NCBI GenBank assembly: GCA_945889625.1
Contig: CAMDCE010000006.1
Coordinates: 1-64,000 of the forward strand
Length of the DNA stretch: 64,000 nt
Reading direction: 5' to 3'
Origin: Asaia bogorensis
Lineage (GTDB): Bacteria; Pseudomonadota; Alphaproteobacteria; Reyranellales; Reyranellaceae
A model generated the notes under the pieces. The model saw nothing but the letters and a program-made list of their open reading frames with translations. It was not told where the DNA came from and made no database searches. Below are positions 54,719-63,181 of this stretch, piece by piece. The first letter of the stretch is position 1. Every line of letters starts with the position of its first letter. The position numbers and the translations under genes were made by a program.

Positions 54719-55663
54719 ATGTCCGACAATCCGCCGATCGAATACGCCTTTCCCGAACTCAGGCGCTGGGAGGCCGGCGGTTCTGCGCCCTACATCCATG
54801 TGCGCGATAGCGGCGAACCCGGCCCGACGGTGATGGTGGCGGCCCTCACCCACGGCAACGAGGTCTCGGGCGCCATAGTGGTCGATGCGCTGCTCGCCGC
54901 GGGGCTGAAGCCGCGCAGCGGCACGCTGATCTTCTCCTTCAACAACATCGAGGCCTATCTGGGCTTCGATCCCAAGAACCCCTTCAAGTCGCGCATGATC
55001 GAGGAAGATTTCAACCGTACCTGGGGCCGCCTCGACCAGCCCGCCACCACGCTGGAGACCCGGCGTGCCCAGGTGGTGAAGCCTTTCGTCGAGCGCGCCG
55101 ACCTGCTGCTCGACCTTCATTCGATGCATGACGATGGCGTGCCGCTGATGCTGTGCGGGCCGCTCGATCGGGGCGTGGCGCTGGCCAAGAAAGTCGGCAC
55201 GCCGATCGACGTTGTGCGCGATCGCGGTCACGCCGCGGGCATGCGCATGCGCGATTACGGCGCGTTCGGCGATCCCAAGAGCGGCAAGACCGCGCTGCTG
55301 ATCGAGACCGGCCAGCACTGGCGCGCCTCCTCGGTCACGGTCGCCAAGGACGTGACGGCGCGATTCCTCGCCGAGAGCGGCATCGTCGAGGCAGCCGACC
55401 TGCCGGCTGGCTGGAAGCAGCCGTCGTCCGGTCCACAGCGTGTCGTCCAGGTGACCCATGCCGTCGCCACCAAGCGCGGCAACTTCAAGCCGGTGCGGCG
55501 CTTCGCGGGCCAGGAGCTGATCGCCCAGGCCGGCACCGTGCTGGGCCACGACGAGGGCGAGGCGGTGACCACGCCCTACGACAATTGCGTGCTGGTGATG
55601 CCCTCGATCAACCGGCCGCTCAGGCCGGGCGTCACGGTTGTTCGCCTCGGTCGTTTGCTCTGA
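54719..55663 (+). CDS. Succinylglutamate desuccinylase/aspartoacylase family (M14) metallohydrolase
   Basis: The 314 residues include the zinc motif HGNEVSG (near residue 44), the second ligand His in DLHSMHDDG, and the catalytic Glu in LLIETGQHW near residue 198. The family removes acyl groups from N-acyl amino acids or cleaves related amides in the cytosol. It is divergent from an organic-anion carrier and close to a cupin and a binding protein, suggesting a small catabolic set. Its end overlaps murJ by 32 bases, convergent. Confidence 0.9.
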   Translation: MSDNPPIEYAFPELRRWEAGGSAPYIHVRDSGEPGPTVMVAALTHGNEVSGAIVVDALLAAGLKPRSGTLIFSFNNIEAYLGFDPKNPFKSRMIEEDFNRTWGRLDQPATTLETRRAQVVKPFVERADLLLDLHSMHDDGVPLMLCGPLDRGVALAKKVGTPIDVVRDRGHAAGMRMRDYGAFGDPKSGKTALLIETGQHWRASSVTVAKDVTARFLAESGIVEAADLPAGWKQPSSGPQRVVQVTHAVATKRGNFKPVRRFAGQELIAQAGTVLGHDEGEAVTTPYDNCVLVMPSINRPLRPGVTVVRLGRLL

Positions 55664-57233
55664 GCTCATCTACCGTGGGGCCGCGCTCGCGACGCATGAT
55701 GACCCGCAGCTCCGCTAGGTTGAGCACGCCCAACAGCGCGCCCAGCAGCGCATAGGCTACGGCACCCAGCGCGCAGAGGCCGAGCAGGGCCGCGACGCCG
55801 GCGAGGTTGGCGTGCGCCAGCGCGGGTTTCAGGATTGGCAGCGCGCCCCACAGCACCGCGCCCATGCCGATCGTGGCGCCGACCATGCGGACCGTCCGCT
55901 GTTTCAGCCGCCGATCCGTCACCCACTTTCCTTGCTGCAGCAGGACCATCGCCAGCAGGGCCGCATTCAGCCAGCCCGACAACGAGGAAGCGAGCGCGAT
56001 GCCGACATGGGCGAGCGTGGTGCCCCAGAGGAATACGGCGTTCAACGCCACGTTGGCAGCGATGGCGGCGATCGCGACATAGAGCGGTGTGCGGGTGTCC
56101 TCGCGGGCAAAGAAGTTGGGGGTCAGCGCCTTGACCAGCACGAAGGCCGGCAGGCCGACGGCGAAGGCTGCGAGCGCGCCGGCGGTGCGCCAGGTGTCGT
56201 CGGGCCCGAAACGGCCGTGCTCGAACAGCACGCGGATCATCGGCTCGGCCATCAGCCACAGGGCGAGCGTCGCCGGCAGGCTGAACAGCAGGCCGAATTC
56301 GATGGCGCGGTTCTGATTGACCATCGCCAGGTCGTTCTGCCCGGCGCGCAACTGTCGCGCCAGCAGCGGTAGCAGCGCCGTGCCGATGGCGATGCCGACC
56401 ACGCCCAGCGGCAGCTGCGCGATGCGATCGGCGTAATAAAGCGCCGAGATGGTGCCGACGGGAAGCAGCGAGGCCCACACCACATCGAGCATGACGCTGA
56501 TGGACTGCACCCCGCCACCGATGGCGACCGGCGCTGCGAGCTTGACCAGGCGGGCCACTCTTGCCGACCAGCGCGGCCGCACCAACCTCATGCCGACGCC
56601 GTCGCGCGCGCAGGCCACCAGCAGCCACAGCCATTGCAGGAGCCCCGCAACGGCGACGCCGATCGCGGCGGCATAGCCCGAATTGGGCAGGAACGGCGTC
56701 AGCCCGAGCACCGCGCCGATCAAGGCTATATTGAGCAGGATGGGCGTGGCGGCGACATGGGCGAAGCGGTCGATGCTGTTCAGCACGCCGCCATAGAGTG
56801 CGGCCAGCGAAATGAAGAGGAGGTAGGGGAAGGCGATGCGGCCGAACTCGACGGCCATGGCGAAAGTCGGTGCATCGTCGCGCATTCCGGGCGCCAGCAG
56901 CGTCATCACGCCGGGCATGGCGAGGATCAACAGCAGCGTGAAAGGCAGCAGCACGACCAGCAGCGCTGCATGCGCCTGGTGGGCGAAGGCCAGCGCCTCG
57001 TCGCGACCCTTGCCCTGCAACTCGCGCGCGAACAGCGGCACGAAGGCCGCCGAGAAGGCACCTTCGGCGAACAGGCGTCGGAAGAAGTTGGGCAGTTTGA
57101 ACGCCACGAAGAATGCATCGGCCACCGCGCCCGAGCCCAGCACCGCCGACAGCACGATGTCGCGCACGAACCCCAGGATGCGACTCAGCAAGGTAAAGCC
57201 GCCGACGGTGGCGATGGCGCGGCCGAGGGTCAT
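55632..57233 (-). CDS. murJ: Lipid II flippase MurJ (MviN)
   Basis: This 533-residue membrane protein starts TLGRAIATVGGFTLLSRILGFVRDIVLSAVLG, the MurJ TM1 region with the essential Arg. GAVADAFFVAFKLPNFFRRLFAEGAFSAAFVP follows, and further helices bring the count to about 14. It moves lipid-linked peptidoglycan precursors across the inner membrane. The 3' end overlaps the M14 gene. Upstream of its start is the candidate small RNA, transcribed the other way. Confidence 0.96.
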   Translation of the reverse strand: MTLGRAIATVGGFTLLSRILGFVRDIVLSAVLGSGAVADAFFVAFKLPNFFRRLFAEGAFSAAFVPLFARELQGKGRDEALAFAHQAHAALLVVLLPFTLLLILAMPGVMTLLAPGMRDDAPTFAMAVEFGRIAFPYLLFISLAALYGGVLNSIDRFAHVAATPILLNIALIGAVLGLTPFLPNSGYAAAIGVAVAGLLQWLWLLVACARDGVGMRLVRPRWSARVARLVKLAAPVAIGGGVQSISVMLDVVWASLLPVGTISALYYADRIAQLPLGVVGIAIGTALLPLLARQLRAGQNDLAMVNQNRAIEFGLLFSLPATLALWLMAEPMIRVLFEHGRFGPDDTWRTAGALAAFAVGLPAFVLVKALTPNFFAREDTRTPLYVAIAAIAANVALNAVFLWGTTLAHVGIALASSLSGWLNAALLAMVLLQQGKWVTDRRLKQRTVRMVGATIGMGAVLWGALPILKPALAHANLAGVAALLGLCALGAVAYALLGALLGVLNLAELRVIMRRERGPTVDELRANDRGEQP

Positions 57234-57309
57234 GGGCAGAAGAATCCAGCAATCACAGGGGCTTGCTCGCTTTCATCGACGCCACAATCCTGTCACCATT
57301 TTCTGGCAT

Positions 57310-57392
57310 AGTCTCTCTCGGTGGCGGCCAGCGATGTAATGGCTGGTTTAAACCGCTACCGCGGCCGGTCCTGGAAAGGGCCGGTTTTTATT
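57310..57392 (+). ncRNA. Candidate small RNA with intrinsic terminator
   Basis: No protein is encoded here. GGTGGCGG (57320-57327) pairs with CCGCTACC (57353-57360). Inside, CCAGC pairs with GCTGG (57328-57332 with 57342-57346). Directly after follows a terminator hairpin CCGGTCC-TGGAAA-GGGCCGG (57365-57384) and TTTTTATT. The transcript would be about 75-80 bases. Size and layout recall the alphaproteobacterial suhB/MmgR (alpha-r8) sRNA family, but I cannot confirm this by comparison. Confidence 0.6.
57365..57392 (+). terminator. Rho-independent terminator, plus strand
   Basis: The stem CCGGTCC/GGGCCGG (7 bp with one G-U pair) has a 6-base loop and is followed by TTTTTATT. No protein gene on the plus strand precedes it within 1.7 kb, so it must end a non-coding transcript. 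It touches the stop codon of the convergent FAD monooxygenase gene. Confidence 0.75.
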
Positions 57393-58641
57393 GATGGTGA
57401 CCCGCCAGCCGCATCAGGGTCTCGCGATCCTGCGCGGCGAGCTTTTTGTAGTCGCCGACGATCTTTTCCAGTTCGTCGACCGGCAGCACGCTTTCCAGAT
57501 CTGAAAACCCCTGCGGCGCGCGCTGCTCGACGATGTCGAGCATGACGTCGATGCCCTTGCGCCGGTTGCTCTCGACGATGCGCGCCATTGGCGGCAGGCG
57601 GCGCTGCTCGTAGCGCTGGAGGGCCGTCTCGGGGTCGCCGCTGGCAATCAGCTCCTGGGCGATCGCCTCGCCGTCGATGATCGCCTGCGAGGCGCCGTTG
57701 GAGCCGATGGGATACATCGGGTGCGCGGCGTCGCCCAGCAATGTCACGCGGCCGTGGCTCCAGCGCGGCAGCGGGTCGCGATCGACCATGGGAAATTCGA
57801 AGATGGCGTGGGCGGCCGCGATGACGCCCGGCACGTCGAGCCAGCCGAACTTCCAGTCCTTGTAGCGCGGCAGGAAGTCGGCGAGCTTGCCCGGCCGGTT
57901 CCAGTCCTCGCGCGGCAGCAGTGCGCCGTCACCCATGTGCAGGTCGCAGATCCAGTTGATCAACGCCTCGCCCTTCTCGGCGCGGGCGCGGCTGATCGGG
58001 TAGCAGACGAATTTCTGGGTGTGGTGACCCGCCTGCACCATGGTGGCGCCGCCGAGGTAGGGTTTGCCAACGGTGATGCCGCGCCACATCAGGATGCCCT
58101 GCCATTTCGGCGGGCCTTCGTCGGGATAGAAGTGCGCCCGCACGGCGGAGTGGATGCCGTCGGCGCCGATCAGGATGTCGGCCTCGACCTGCTCGATCGG
58201 CCTGTCGTCGCGATCGACGAGCCGCGCCGTGACCTTGTTGGCTTTTTGCGCGAAAGCAGCGATGCGCCGCCCGAACTTGATCCGCTCGGCGCCCAGCATC
58301 TCCTTCGCCGCGTTGAACAGGATCATCTGCAATTCGCCGCGATGGATGGAAAATTGCGGCCATGGCAGGCCGGCATGGCGGCCGCGCGGATCGGCCCAGA
58401 TGGTCTGGCCGTGGCGGTTGGCGTAGCGCAGCTCGCGCGTCTCGATGCCGGTTGCCGCCAGCGCCGGCTCGAGGCCCAGGCCGCTCAGAATGCGCACAGC
58501 GCCGGCCTGGATATTGATGCCGACGCCCAAGGGCTTGAGCTCGCTCACCGCCTCGAAGACTTCGACATCGAAGCCGGCGCGGTGCAGGCACATCGCTGCG
58601 GTGAGGCCGCCGATGCCGGCGCCGGCGATGACGATCTTCAT
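57388..58641 (-). CDS. FAD-dependent aromatic-ring-hydroxylase-type monooxygenase
   Basis: The 417-residue flavoprotein has the GxGxxG site KIVIAGAGIGGLTAAMCLHRAG at the N-terminus. The DG motif is in DILIGADGIHSAVRAHFYP near residue 155, and the GD motif is in VTLLGDAAHPMYPIGSNGASQAIIDGEAIA near residue 300. This is the class A flavin monooxygenase layout (PhzS, salicylate or hydroxybenzoate hydroxylase). The substrate cannot be told. It starts 7 bases after the DUF971 gene. Confidence 0.92.
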   Translation of the reverse strand: MKIVIAGAGIGGLTAAMCLHRAGFDVEVFEAVSELKPLGVGINIQAGAVRILSGLGLEPALAATGIETRELRYANRHGQTIWADPRGRHAGLPWPQFSIHRGELQMILFNAAKEMLGAERIKFGRRIAAFAQKANKVTARLVDRDDRPIEQVEADILIGADGIHSAVRAHFYPDEGPPKWQGILMWRGITVGKPYLGGATMVQAGHHTQKFVCYPISRARAEKGEALINWICDLHMGDGALLPREDWNRPGKLADFLPRYKDWKFGWLDVPGVIAAAHAIFEFPMVDRDPLPRWSHGRVTLLGDAAHPMYPIGSNGASQAIIDGEAIAQELIASGDPETALQRYEQRRLPPMARIVESNRRKGIDVMLDIVEQRAPQGFSDLESVLPVDELEKIVGDYKKLAAQDRETLMRLAGHHQ

Positions 58642-58648
58642 CGGACGA

Positions 58649-59059
58649 TCAGGGGTCGCGGCTCAATCCGCGATAGAGCAGGGCAGCCTGATAGGCGCCC
58701 CAGCGCTCGCCGAAGGTGTCGCCGAGCTCGCGCAGATAGGCCCAGCTGTAGATGCCGGTGTCGTGCTTGTCGTCGAACACGATGCGGATGGCGTAGTGGC
58801 CGACCGGCTCGACGGTCTCGATCCTGACGTGACGGCGGCCGCTCACGATCTTCTTCTGACTGGGACCGTGGCCCTGGACCTCGGCCGACGGGCTCTCGAC
58901 CCGGAGATATTCCGCGGTGAGCGACGTGCTCTTGCCGTCGGAGAATTCGACCTCGAGCCGGCCTTCTGCCTTGAAGACGCGCAATTCGACCGGCCACGGC
59001 GCATCGGGTTTTTCGTAGCTGCCGTCGTCGGGCACCGCCTTGGGGAAGTCGGCGCTCAC
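58649..59059 (-). CDS. DUF971 (gamma-butyrobetaine hydroxylase-like N-terminal domain) protein
   Basis: The 136 residues contain [45 protein letters not shown] and the tail [28 protein letters not shown], the DUF971 domain. In bacteria it occurs alone and is often near iron-sulfur carrier genes; its function is not settled. Start and stop overlap the Trm112 gene by four bases (ATGA), so the two are translationally coupled. Confidence 0.92.
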   Translation of the reverse strand: MSADFPKAVPDDGSYEKPDAPWPVELRVFKAEGRLEVEFSDGKSTSLTAEYLRVESPSAEVQGHGPSQKKIVSGRRHVRIETVEPVGHYAIRIVFDDKHDTGIYSWAYLRELGDTFGERWGAYQAALLYRGLSRDP

Positions 59060-59274
59060 GGCACATCCCGAAGCGTGCGCGCTTCGCTCACCAGCATGAT
59101 CGGAATGCCGTCGCGGATCGGATAGGCGAGGCCCGCCTTGCGGCTGATCAGCTCGCCGGCCGCCGCGTCATACTCCAGCGGTCCGTGCGTGGCCGGACAG
59201 ACAAGGATCTCCAGCAGCTTCGGATCGACGCCGGAGCGGCGCGGGGCGGAGGGTTCGTCCGCAGGAGCACTCAT
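59056..59274 (-). CDS. Trm112 family protein
   Basis: The 72-residue product has [50 protein letters not shown], a Trm112/UPF0434 zinc-ribbon-like fold with only one of the usual Cys pair kept (CPATHGPL). Eukaryotic and archaeal Trm112 activates methyltransferases; the bacterial role is open. It is coupled to DUF971 downstream and lies 21 bases after the LON-domain gene. Confidence 0.92.
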   Translation of the reverse strand: MSAPADEPSAPRRSGVDPKLLEILVCPATHGPLEYDAAAGELISRKAGLAYPIRDGIPIMLVSEARTLRDVP

Positions 59275-59295
59275 GGCGTCCTGTATAGCACGCCC

Positions 59296-60009
59296 TCAGT
59301 TGGCCCGCTGCGGCGTCGTCTCGGGTGGCGGGCCGAAGGCACCCATCTCGAGGAAGGCAATCAGGAGCTTGGCGCGTGCCGAGGTGTCGGCGGCTTCCAG
59401 CAGCGCCTGCTTCTCGGCCGGCCCGAACGGCAGGACCATCGACAGCGAGGTCACGAGGTTGCTGTCGGCCGCCTGCTTCACGGCATCCCAGTCGGTCGAC
59501 AGACTGCGGGCGCGGAAGAAGGTGGCCAGTGCGGCCATCAGGCGCTCGCGATCGATCTCGACCAGCTCATCGGCCTGGTCGAGATCGGCGCGGTAGGGCG
59601 AGAACAGCGACGTGACGCGACGATAGCCTCCCTGAGCCAGATCGAGTTCGCGCCCGATCTCGAAACGGCAGACGCCGCTCAAGGCGAGCAGCAGGCGGCC
59701 ATCCTCGGTCTCGTTGAAGCTCACGATGCGTCCGGCGCAGCCGACCTTGTGCACCTTGGGCTTGCCGTCGTCGGCCGGCACGCCATCGCCGGCGTAGCCC
59801 CCGGGCTGCGTCGGCTGCACCATGCCGATCAGGCGGTGACCGGCCAAAGCATCGAACACCATGGCGAGGTAGCGCGGTTCGAAGACGTTGAGCGGCAGCT
59901 TGCCGCCCGGCAGCAGCAGCACGCCCGACAGGGGAAAGATCGGCAGCGTCTCGGGTAGTTGCTCGAAGCCCGGGTCGAATGGATTGCGCCCAGGAGCGCG
60001 ATCGCTCAT
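59296..60009 (-). CDS. LON peptidase substrate-binding domain protein
   Basis: This 237-residue protein is a free-standing Lon N-terminal domain: FPLSGVLLLPGGKLPLNVFEPRYLAMVFDALAGHRLIGMVQP, then GCAGRIVSFNETEDGRLLLALSGVCRF. No protease or ATPase domain is present. Such proteins probably bind unfolded substrates. Its ATG overlaps the end of the cnoX-like gene (ATGA), the usual pairing in alphaproteobacteria. Confidence 0.94.
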   Translation of the reverse strand: MSDRAPGRNPFDPGFEQLPETLPIFPLSGVLLLPGGKLPLNVFEPRYLAMVFDALAGHRLIGMVQPTQPGGYAGDGVPADDGKPKVHKVGCAGRIVSFNETEDGRLLLALSGVCRFEIGRELDLAQGGYRRVTSLFSPYRADLDQADELVEIDRERLMAALATFFRARSLSTDWDAVKQAADSNLVTSLSMVLPFGPAEKQALLEAADTSARAKLLIAFLEMGAFGPPPETTPQRAN

Positions 60010-60935
60010 GAGAACAGGATGGTCGACAGGCGTTTGCGGCCGTCGACGGCGAGCGGGTCGGTGAAGCCCAGCGCTTCGAAGAACTTCAGAAGTTGCGCGC
60101 GGGCGGCGGCCTCGTTCCAGTTGCGATCGGCCTTTATCATGGCGAGCAGCTCGTCGATCGCTTCCTGGCGTGCCCCTCCCGCCCAGTAGGCCAGCGCCAG
60201 ATCGAGGCGGGTCTGGAAGTCCTTCGGATTGGCGATGGCCTTGGCCTTGAGATCGTCGACAGGCCCCGCCGCCTTGGCTTGCTCGGCAAGATCGATCGCG
60301 GCTTGCGCGGTGATCACGTCGGCGTGGGTCTTGTCCTTGGGCGGCACCTGGCCCAGCAGCTCCTTGGCCTGCTCCATGTCGCCGTTGTCGATCTGATAGC
60401 GCGCGAGGCCGGCCAGCGCCGTCACATTGGTCGGCTCGACGCCCAGGATCTCGCTGTAGATCTGCGCCGCCGTCGTGGTGTCGTTCTGCGCCATCGCTGC
60501 CTTGGCCTGCTCTAGCAGCTCGGCGAGTTCATTGCCGGCACCGCCTGCCGCACCGCCGGCCGCCTGGACCAGCTTGTCGACGAAGGCCTGGACCTGGCTT
60601 TCGGGCACCGCACCCATGAAACCATCGACCGGACGGCCGCCGAAAAAGGCATAAACCGCCGGGATCGACTGGATGCGCAGCTGTTGCGCCAGCATCTGGT
60701 TCTTGTCGATGTCGATCTTGACGAGCTTCACCGCGCCCTTGGCGGCGCGCACGACCTTCTCGATGATCGGCTGCAGTGTCTTGCAGGGACCGCACCACGG
60801 CGCCCAGAAATCGACGATCACCGGCACCGTGCGCGAGGCTTCGAGCACATCCTTGGCGAACTTGTTCTGGTCGCTGTCCTTGACGAGATCGGCGGGGGCA
60901 GCCTGCGGTGCGGCGCCCTTCAGCATCGTTTCCAT
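60006..60935 (-). CDS. cnoX: Thioredoxin-TPR co-chaperone (CnoX/YbbN-like)
   Basis: The 309-residue protein has a thioredoxin domain with WCGPC (Cys48, Cys51) in VIVDFWAPWCGPCKTLQPII. A helical TPR region runs from about residue 135 (LAELLEQAKAAMAQNDTTTAAQIYSEILG). CnoX holdases protect proteins under oxidative stress and pass them to chaperones. The classical CxxC is kept, whereas E. coli CnoX has SxxC, so this form may be redox active. It is the first gene of the LON / Trm112 / DUF971 run. Confidence 0.92.
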   Translation of the reverse strand: METMLKGAAPQAAPADLVKDSDQNKFAKDVLEASRTVPVIVDFWAPWCGPCKTLQPIIEKVVRAAKGAVKLVKIDIDKNQMLAQQLRIQSIPAVYAFFGGRPVDGFMGAVPESQVQAFVDKLVQAAGGAAGGAGNELAELLEQAKAAMAQNDTTTAAQIYSEILGVEPTNVTALAGLARYQIDNGDMEQAKELLGQVPPKDKTHADVITAQAAIDLAEQAKAAGPVDDLKAKAIANPKDFQTRLDLALAYWAGGARQEAIDELLAMIKADRNWNEAAARAQLLKFFEALGFTDPLAVDGRKRLSTILFS

Positions 60936-60974
60936 GGGTCCTCGGGAGGGAGATTTCGGTTCGTCCGCAATGTG

Positions 60975-61033
60975 GCCCCCGCCCCCGCATGACGCAAGGG
61001 GGCGGGGGCTGCGCCGGCCTGGGGGGCCGGCGC
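60975..61033. repeat. Two strong consecutive hairpins
   Basis: GCCCCCGCCCCC (60975-60986) pairs perfectly with GGGGGCGGGGGC (60998-61009). GCGCCGGCC (61011-61019) pairs with GGCCGGCGC (61025-61033). They lie between the DUF255 gene end and the cnoX start, 12 bases after the DUF255 stop, so they likely mark the end of that transcript, although T-runs are absent. Confidence 0.55.
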
Positions 61034-61044
61034 GGGGGGACTAA

Positions 61045-62820
61045 TCAGCGGTCGTCGACCTTGGCGACGATGCGGTGAACCTGATCTGGCGTGAAAACCG
61101 GAACCGAGCAGGCGCCGTTGGCGCAGGCGAAGGCGGCGGCTTCGGGCATTTCCGGATAGTCGATGTCGGCCGCCGGCAGCGGCCCCTCACGGCGGTCGAA
61201 CCACTCGATGCGCAGATACCGCGTCGGATAGGCGCGGGCAGCGGCATAGAGCGCCTGCGCCGCGGGATCGTCCTTGGCGCCGACGATCGTGACATGGGCG
61301 GGTTCGCGGCCAAGCTCACGGTCGGCGAGCAAGGCGCCTGGCACCACGAGATCGGCCTCGGCGAGCGCGATCAGATAGCGCATGCCGTGCTCGGCGGCGA
61401 TGCGGAAGGCGGGTCGTGCGGTGCCGTGCGCCAGCAGATTGAACAGGCGCACGGCCGCCACGTTCTCGTCGAGCTGCTTCACCGGCTTGGCCAGCACGCC
61501 GCGCGCACCCGGATCGGGCTGGCGCACCATATAGCCGCCGGCGGGATCGCGATGGTCGCGGGCGATGACCCCGGCCAGTTCGACGGCCACATCGAGATAG
61601 CGACGCTCGGCCGTGCTGCGATGGAGCGCGAGCGCTGCCTCGGCGACGCCGAGCGTGTCGCCGAGATGGGTGTCGTCGTCGGCTGCACGGGCGTGGCCGA
61701 AGCCGCCGTTCGGCGCGCGTCGGTTGGCGAGCGTCCAGTCGAAGGCACGGCGGGCGGCGTCGAGCAGATCGAGATCTGCCGTCACGTCATAGAGCGCAGC
61801 GAGGCTTGCGATCGCCCAGCCGTTCTCGCGGGCGTACGCGCTGCGGTCGATCGGCGGCTGTGCCCCGGCGCGACGGGCGGCATCGGTCTTGGCGTAGAAG
61901 ACGTCGCCATGCTCGGCCGGGCCGGCATCGGCATCCTGGCTGGTGTAGAAGGCGCCACTTGGTGCGCGCATGAAATCCATCAGCCAGCGGCTGACGTTAC
62001 GCGCAGCGGCAAGGTCGGCGGGATCGCGGCCGATCTGGTAGGCCAGGACATAGGCGCGCAGGGCGTCGCGCTGGATGTTCAACAGCTTCTCGTAGTGCGG
62101 ACCCGACCAGTCGAGCTTGTCGGAATACTGGAACATGCCGCCCCATACCGGATCGATCAGCCGCCGCGAGCCGGCCAGCGTCTTGGCCGAGATGTCGCGC
62201 CACACGCCGGGCTCGACGTTGCGTTGCAGCAAACGGCTACGTTCGAGTGCCCATTCGACGGTGTCGCCCTGGATGAAGCGGTGGGTGGTGCCGAAGCCGC
62301 CATGCTCCTTGTCGTAGCCTTGCAACAGCAGTGCCTCGGTCCTGGCGCGACGCTCGGGAGAGAGCGCAACGGCAGTCAGATCGACCTCGGCGCCCATGCT
62401 GTAGGAGGGCAGAGCCGAGGGGTCTTCGATCACGGTGACCAGCAGCTTGGCGAACAGCTCGGGCGGGATGTAGCCGCGGCGCTTGAAGATCTCGTTGCCG
62501 TCCTTGTCGAGCATGATGGTGGCGGGCCAACCCCAGTTCTCGTAGCGGTAGGAGAGCGCCGGGTCGGCGTCCTGATCGACCCGCACTGGGATGAATTTCG
62601 CGAGGATCGACTTCTGGATGGCCGGGTCCTTGTAGGTCGTGCGCTCCATGACGTGGCACCAGTGGCACCACACCGCCGCCATATGCAGCAGGATGTACTT
62701 GTCCTCGCGGCCCGCACGGTCGAGCAGCGCGGGTTCCCACTTCTGCCAGGGCAGCGACGGCGCCTCGGCGTTTGCCGCGCCGGCAAACAGGATCAGGACA
62801 AGGGTGAGGAGGCGGCGCAT
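61045..62820 (-). CDS. DUF255/thioredoxin-domain exported protein (YyaL/SSP411-like)
   Basis: The 591-residue protein has a signal peptide (RRLLTLVLILFAGAANA, cleaved near residue 18). A thioredoxin-like domain with WCHWCHVME (Cys52, Cys55) follows, and ENWGWPATIMLDKDGNEIFKRRGYIP is conserved. A long (alpha/alpha)-barrel-like domain with AREYNG-type helices follows (FYTSQDADAGPAEHGDVFYAKTD). The family is known from spermatogenesis-associated protein 20 and YyaL; function is unknown. The signal peptide is not usual for the family. Confidence 0.9.
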   Translation of the reverse strand: MRRLLTLVLILFAGAANAEAPSLPWQKWEPALLDRAGREDKYILLHMAAVWCHWCHVMERTTYKDPAIQKSILAKFIPVRVDQDADPALSYRYENWGWPATIMLDKDGNEIFKRRGYIPPELFAKLLVTVIEDPSALPSYSMGAEVDLTAVALSPERRARTEALLLQGYDKEHGGFGTTHRFIQGDTVEWALERSRLLQRNVEPGVWRDISAKTLAGSRRLIDPVWGGMFQYSDKLDWSGPHYEKLLNIQRDALRAYVLAYQIGRDPADLAAARNVSRWLMDFMRAPSGAFYTSQDADAGPAEHGDVFYAKTDAARRAGAQPPIDRSAYARENGWAIASLAALYDVTADLDLLDAARRAFDWTLANRRAPNGGFGHARAADDDTHLGDTLGVAEAALALHRSTAERRYLDVAVELAGVIARDHRDPAGGYMVRQPDPGARGVLAKPVKQLDENVAAVRLFNLLAHGTARPAFRIAAEHGMRYLIALAEADLVVPGALLADRELGREPAHVTIVGAKDDPAAQALYAAARAYPTRYLRIEWFDRREGPLPAADIDYPEMPEAAAFACANGACSVPVFTPDQVHRIVAKVDDR

Positions 62821-62840
62821 GCCTCATCTACGCAAGGCGC

Positions 62841-63173
62841 CTAACGGCGGATTTGGTACTTCATCAATTCGTTATCGAGCCGGCCGGCCAGGAACAGGCC
62901 GCACATGCGGTAGTCGCTGATCAACGACCACAGCGGTGCCTCGAAGGTCGCAGGCCGGTTCTTTTCGATGAAGAAATGGCCGAACCAGGCCGGGCCGTAG
63001 CCCAGGAACGGCACGACCAGGAGCCACCACCAGTCCTGGCTCGCCAGCGCCCAGACCAGCACGACAGCCGATCCTATGGTGCCGAAATAATGCACCGCCC
63101 GGGTCGAGGGCTTGGCGTGTTCGCCAAGATAGAACGGCCAGAAGTCGGCGTAGGTCTGGAAGCGCGCGGCCAT
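62841..63173 (-). CDS. Mpo1-like (DUF962) membrane protein
   Basis: The 110-residue protein reads FWPFYLGEHAKPSTRAVHYFGTIGSAVVL and then WWWLLVVPFLGYGPAWFGHFFIEKNRPATFEAPLWSLISDYRM. These carry the conserved His residues of DUF962 and two to three membrane segments. Yeast Mpo1 oxidises 2-hydroxy fatty acids during phytosphingosine breakdown with Fe(II); the bacterial role is inferred. It lies 20 bases before DUF255 and 8 after the CoA transferase. Confidence 0.92.
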   Translation of the reverse strand: MAARFQTYADFWPFYLGEHAKPSTRAVHYFGTIGSAVVLVWALASQDWWWLLVVPFLGYGPAWFGHFFIEKNRPATFEAPLWSLISDYRMCGLFLAGRLDNELMKYQIRR

Positions 63174-63181
63174 TTCCTATT

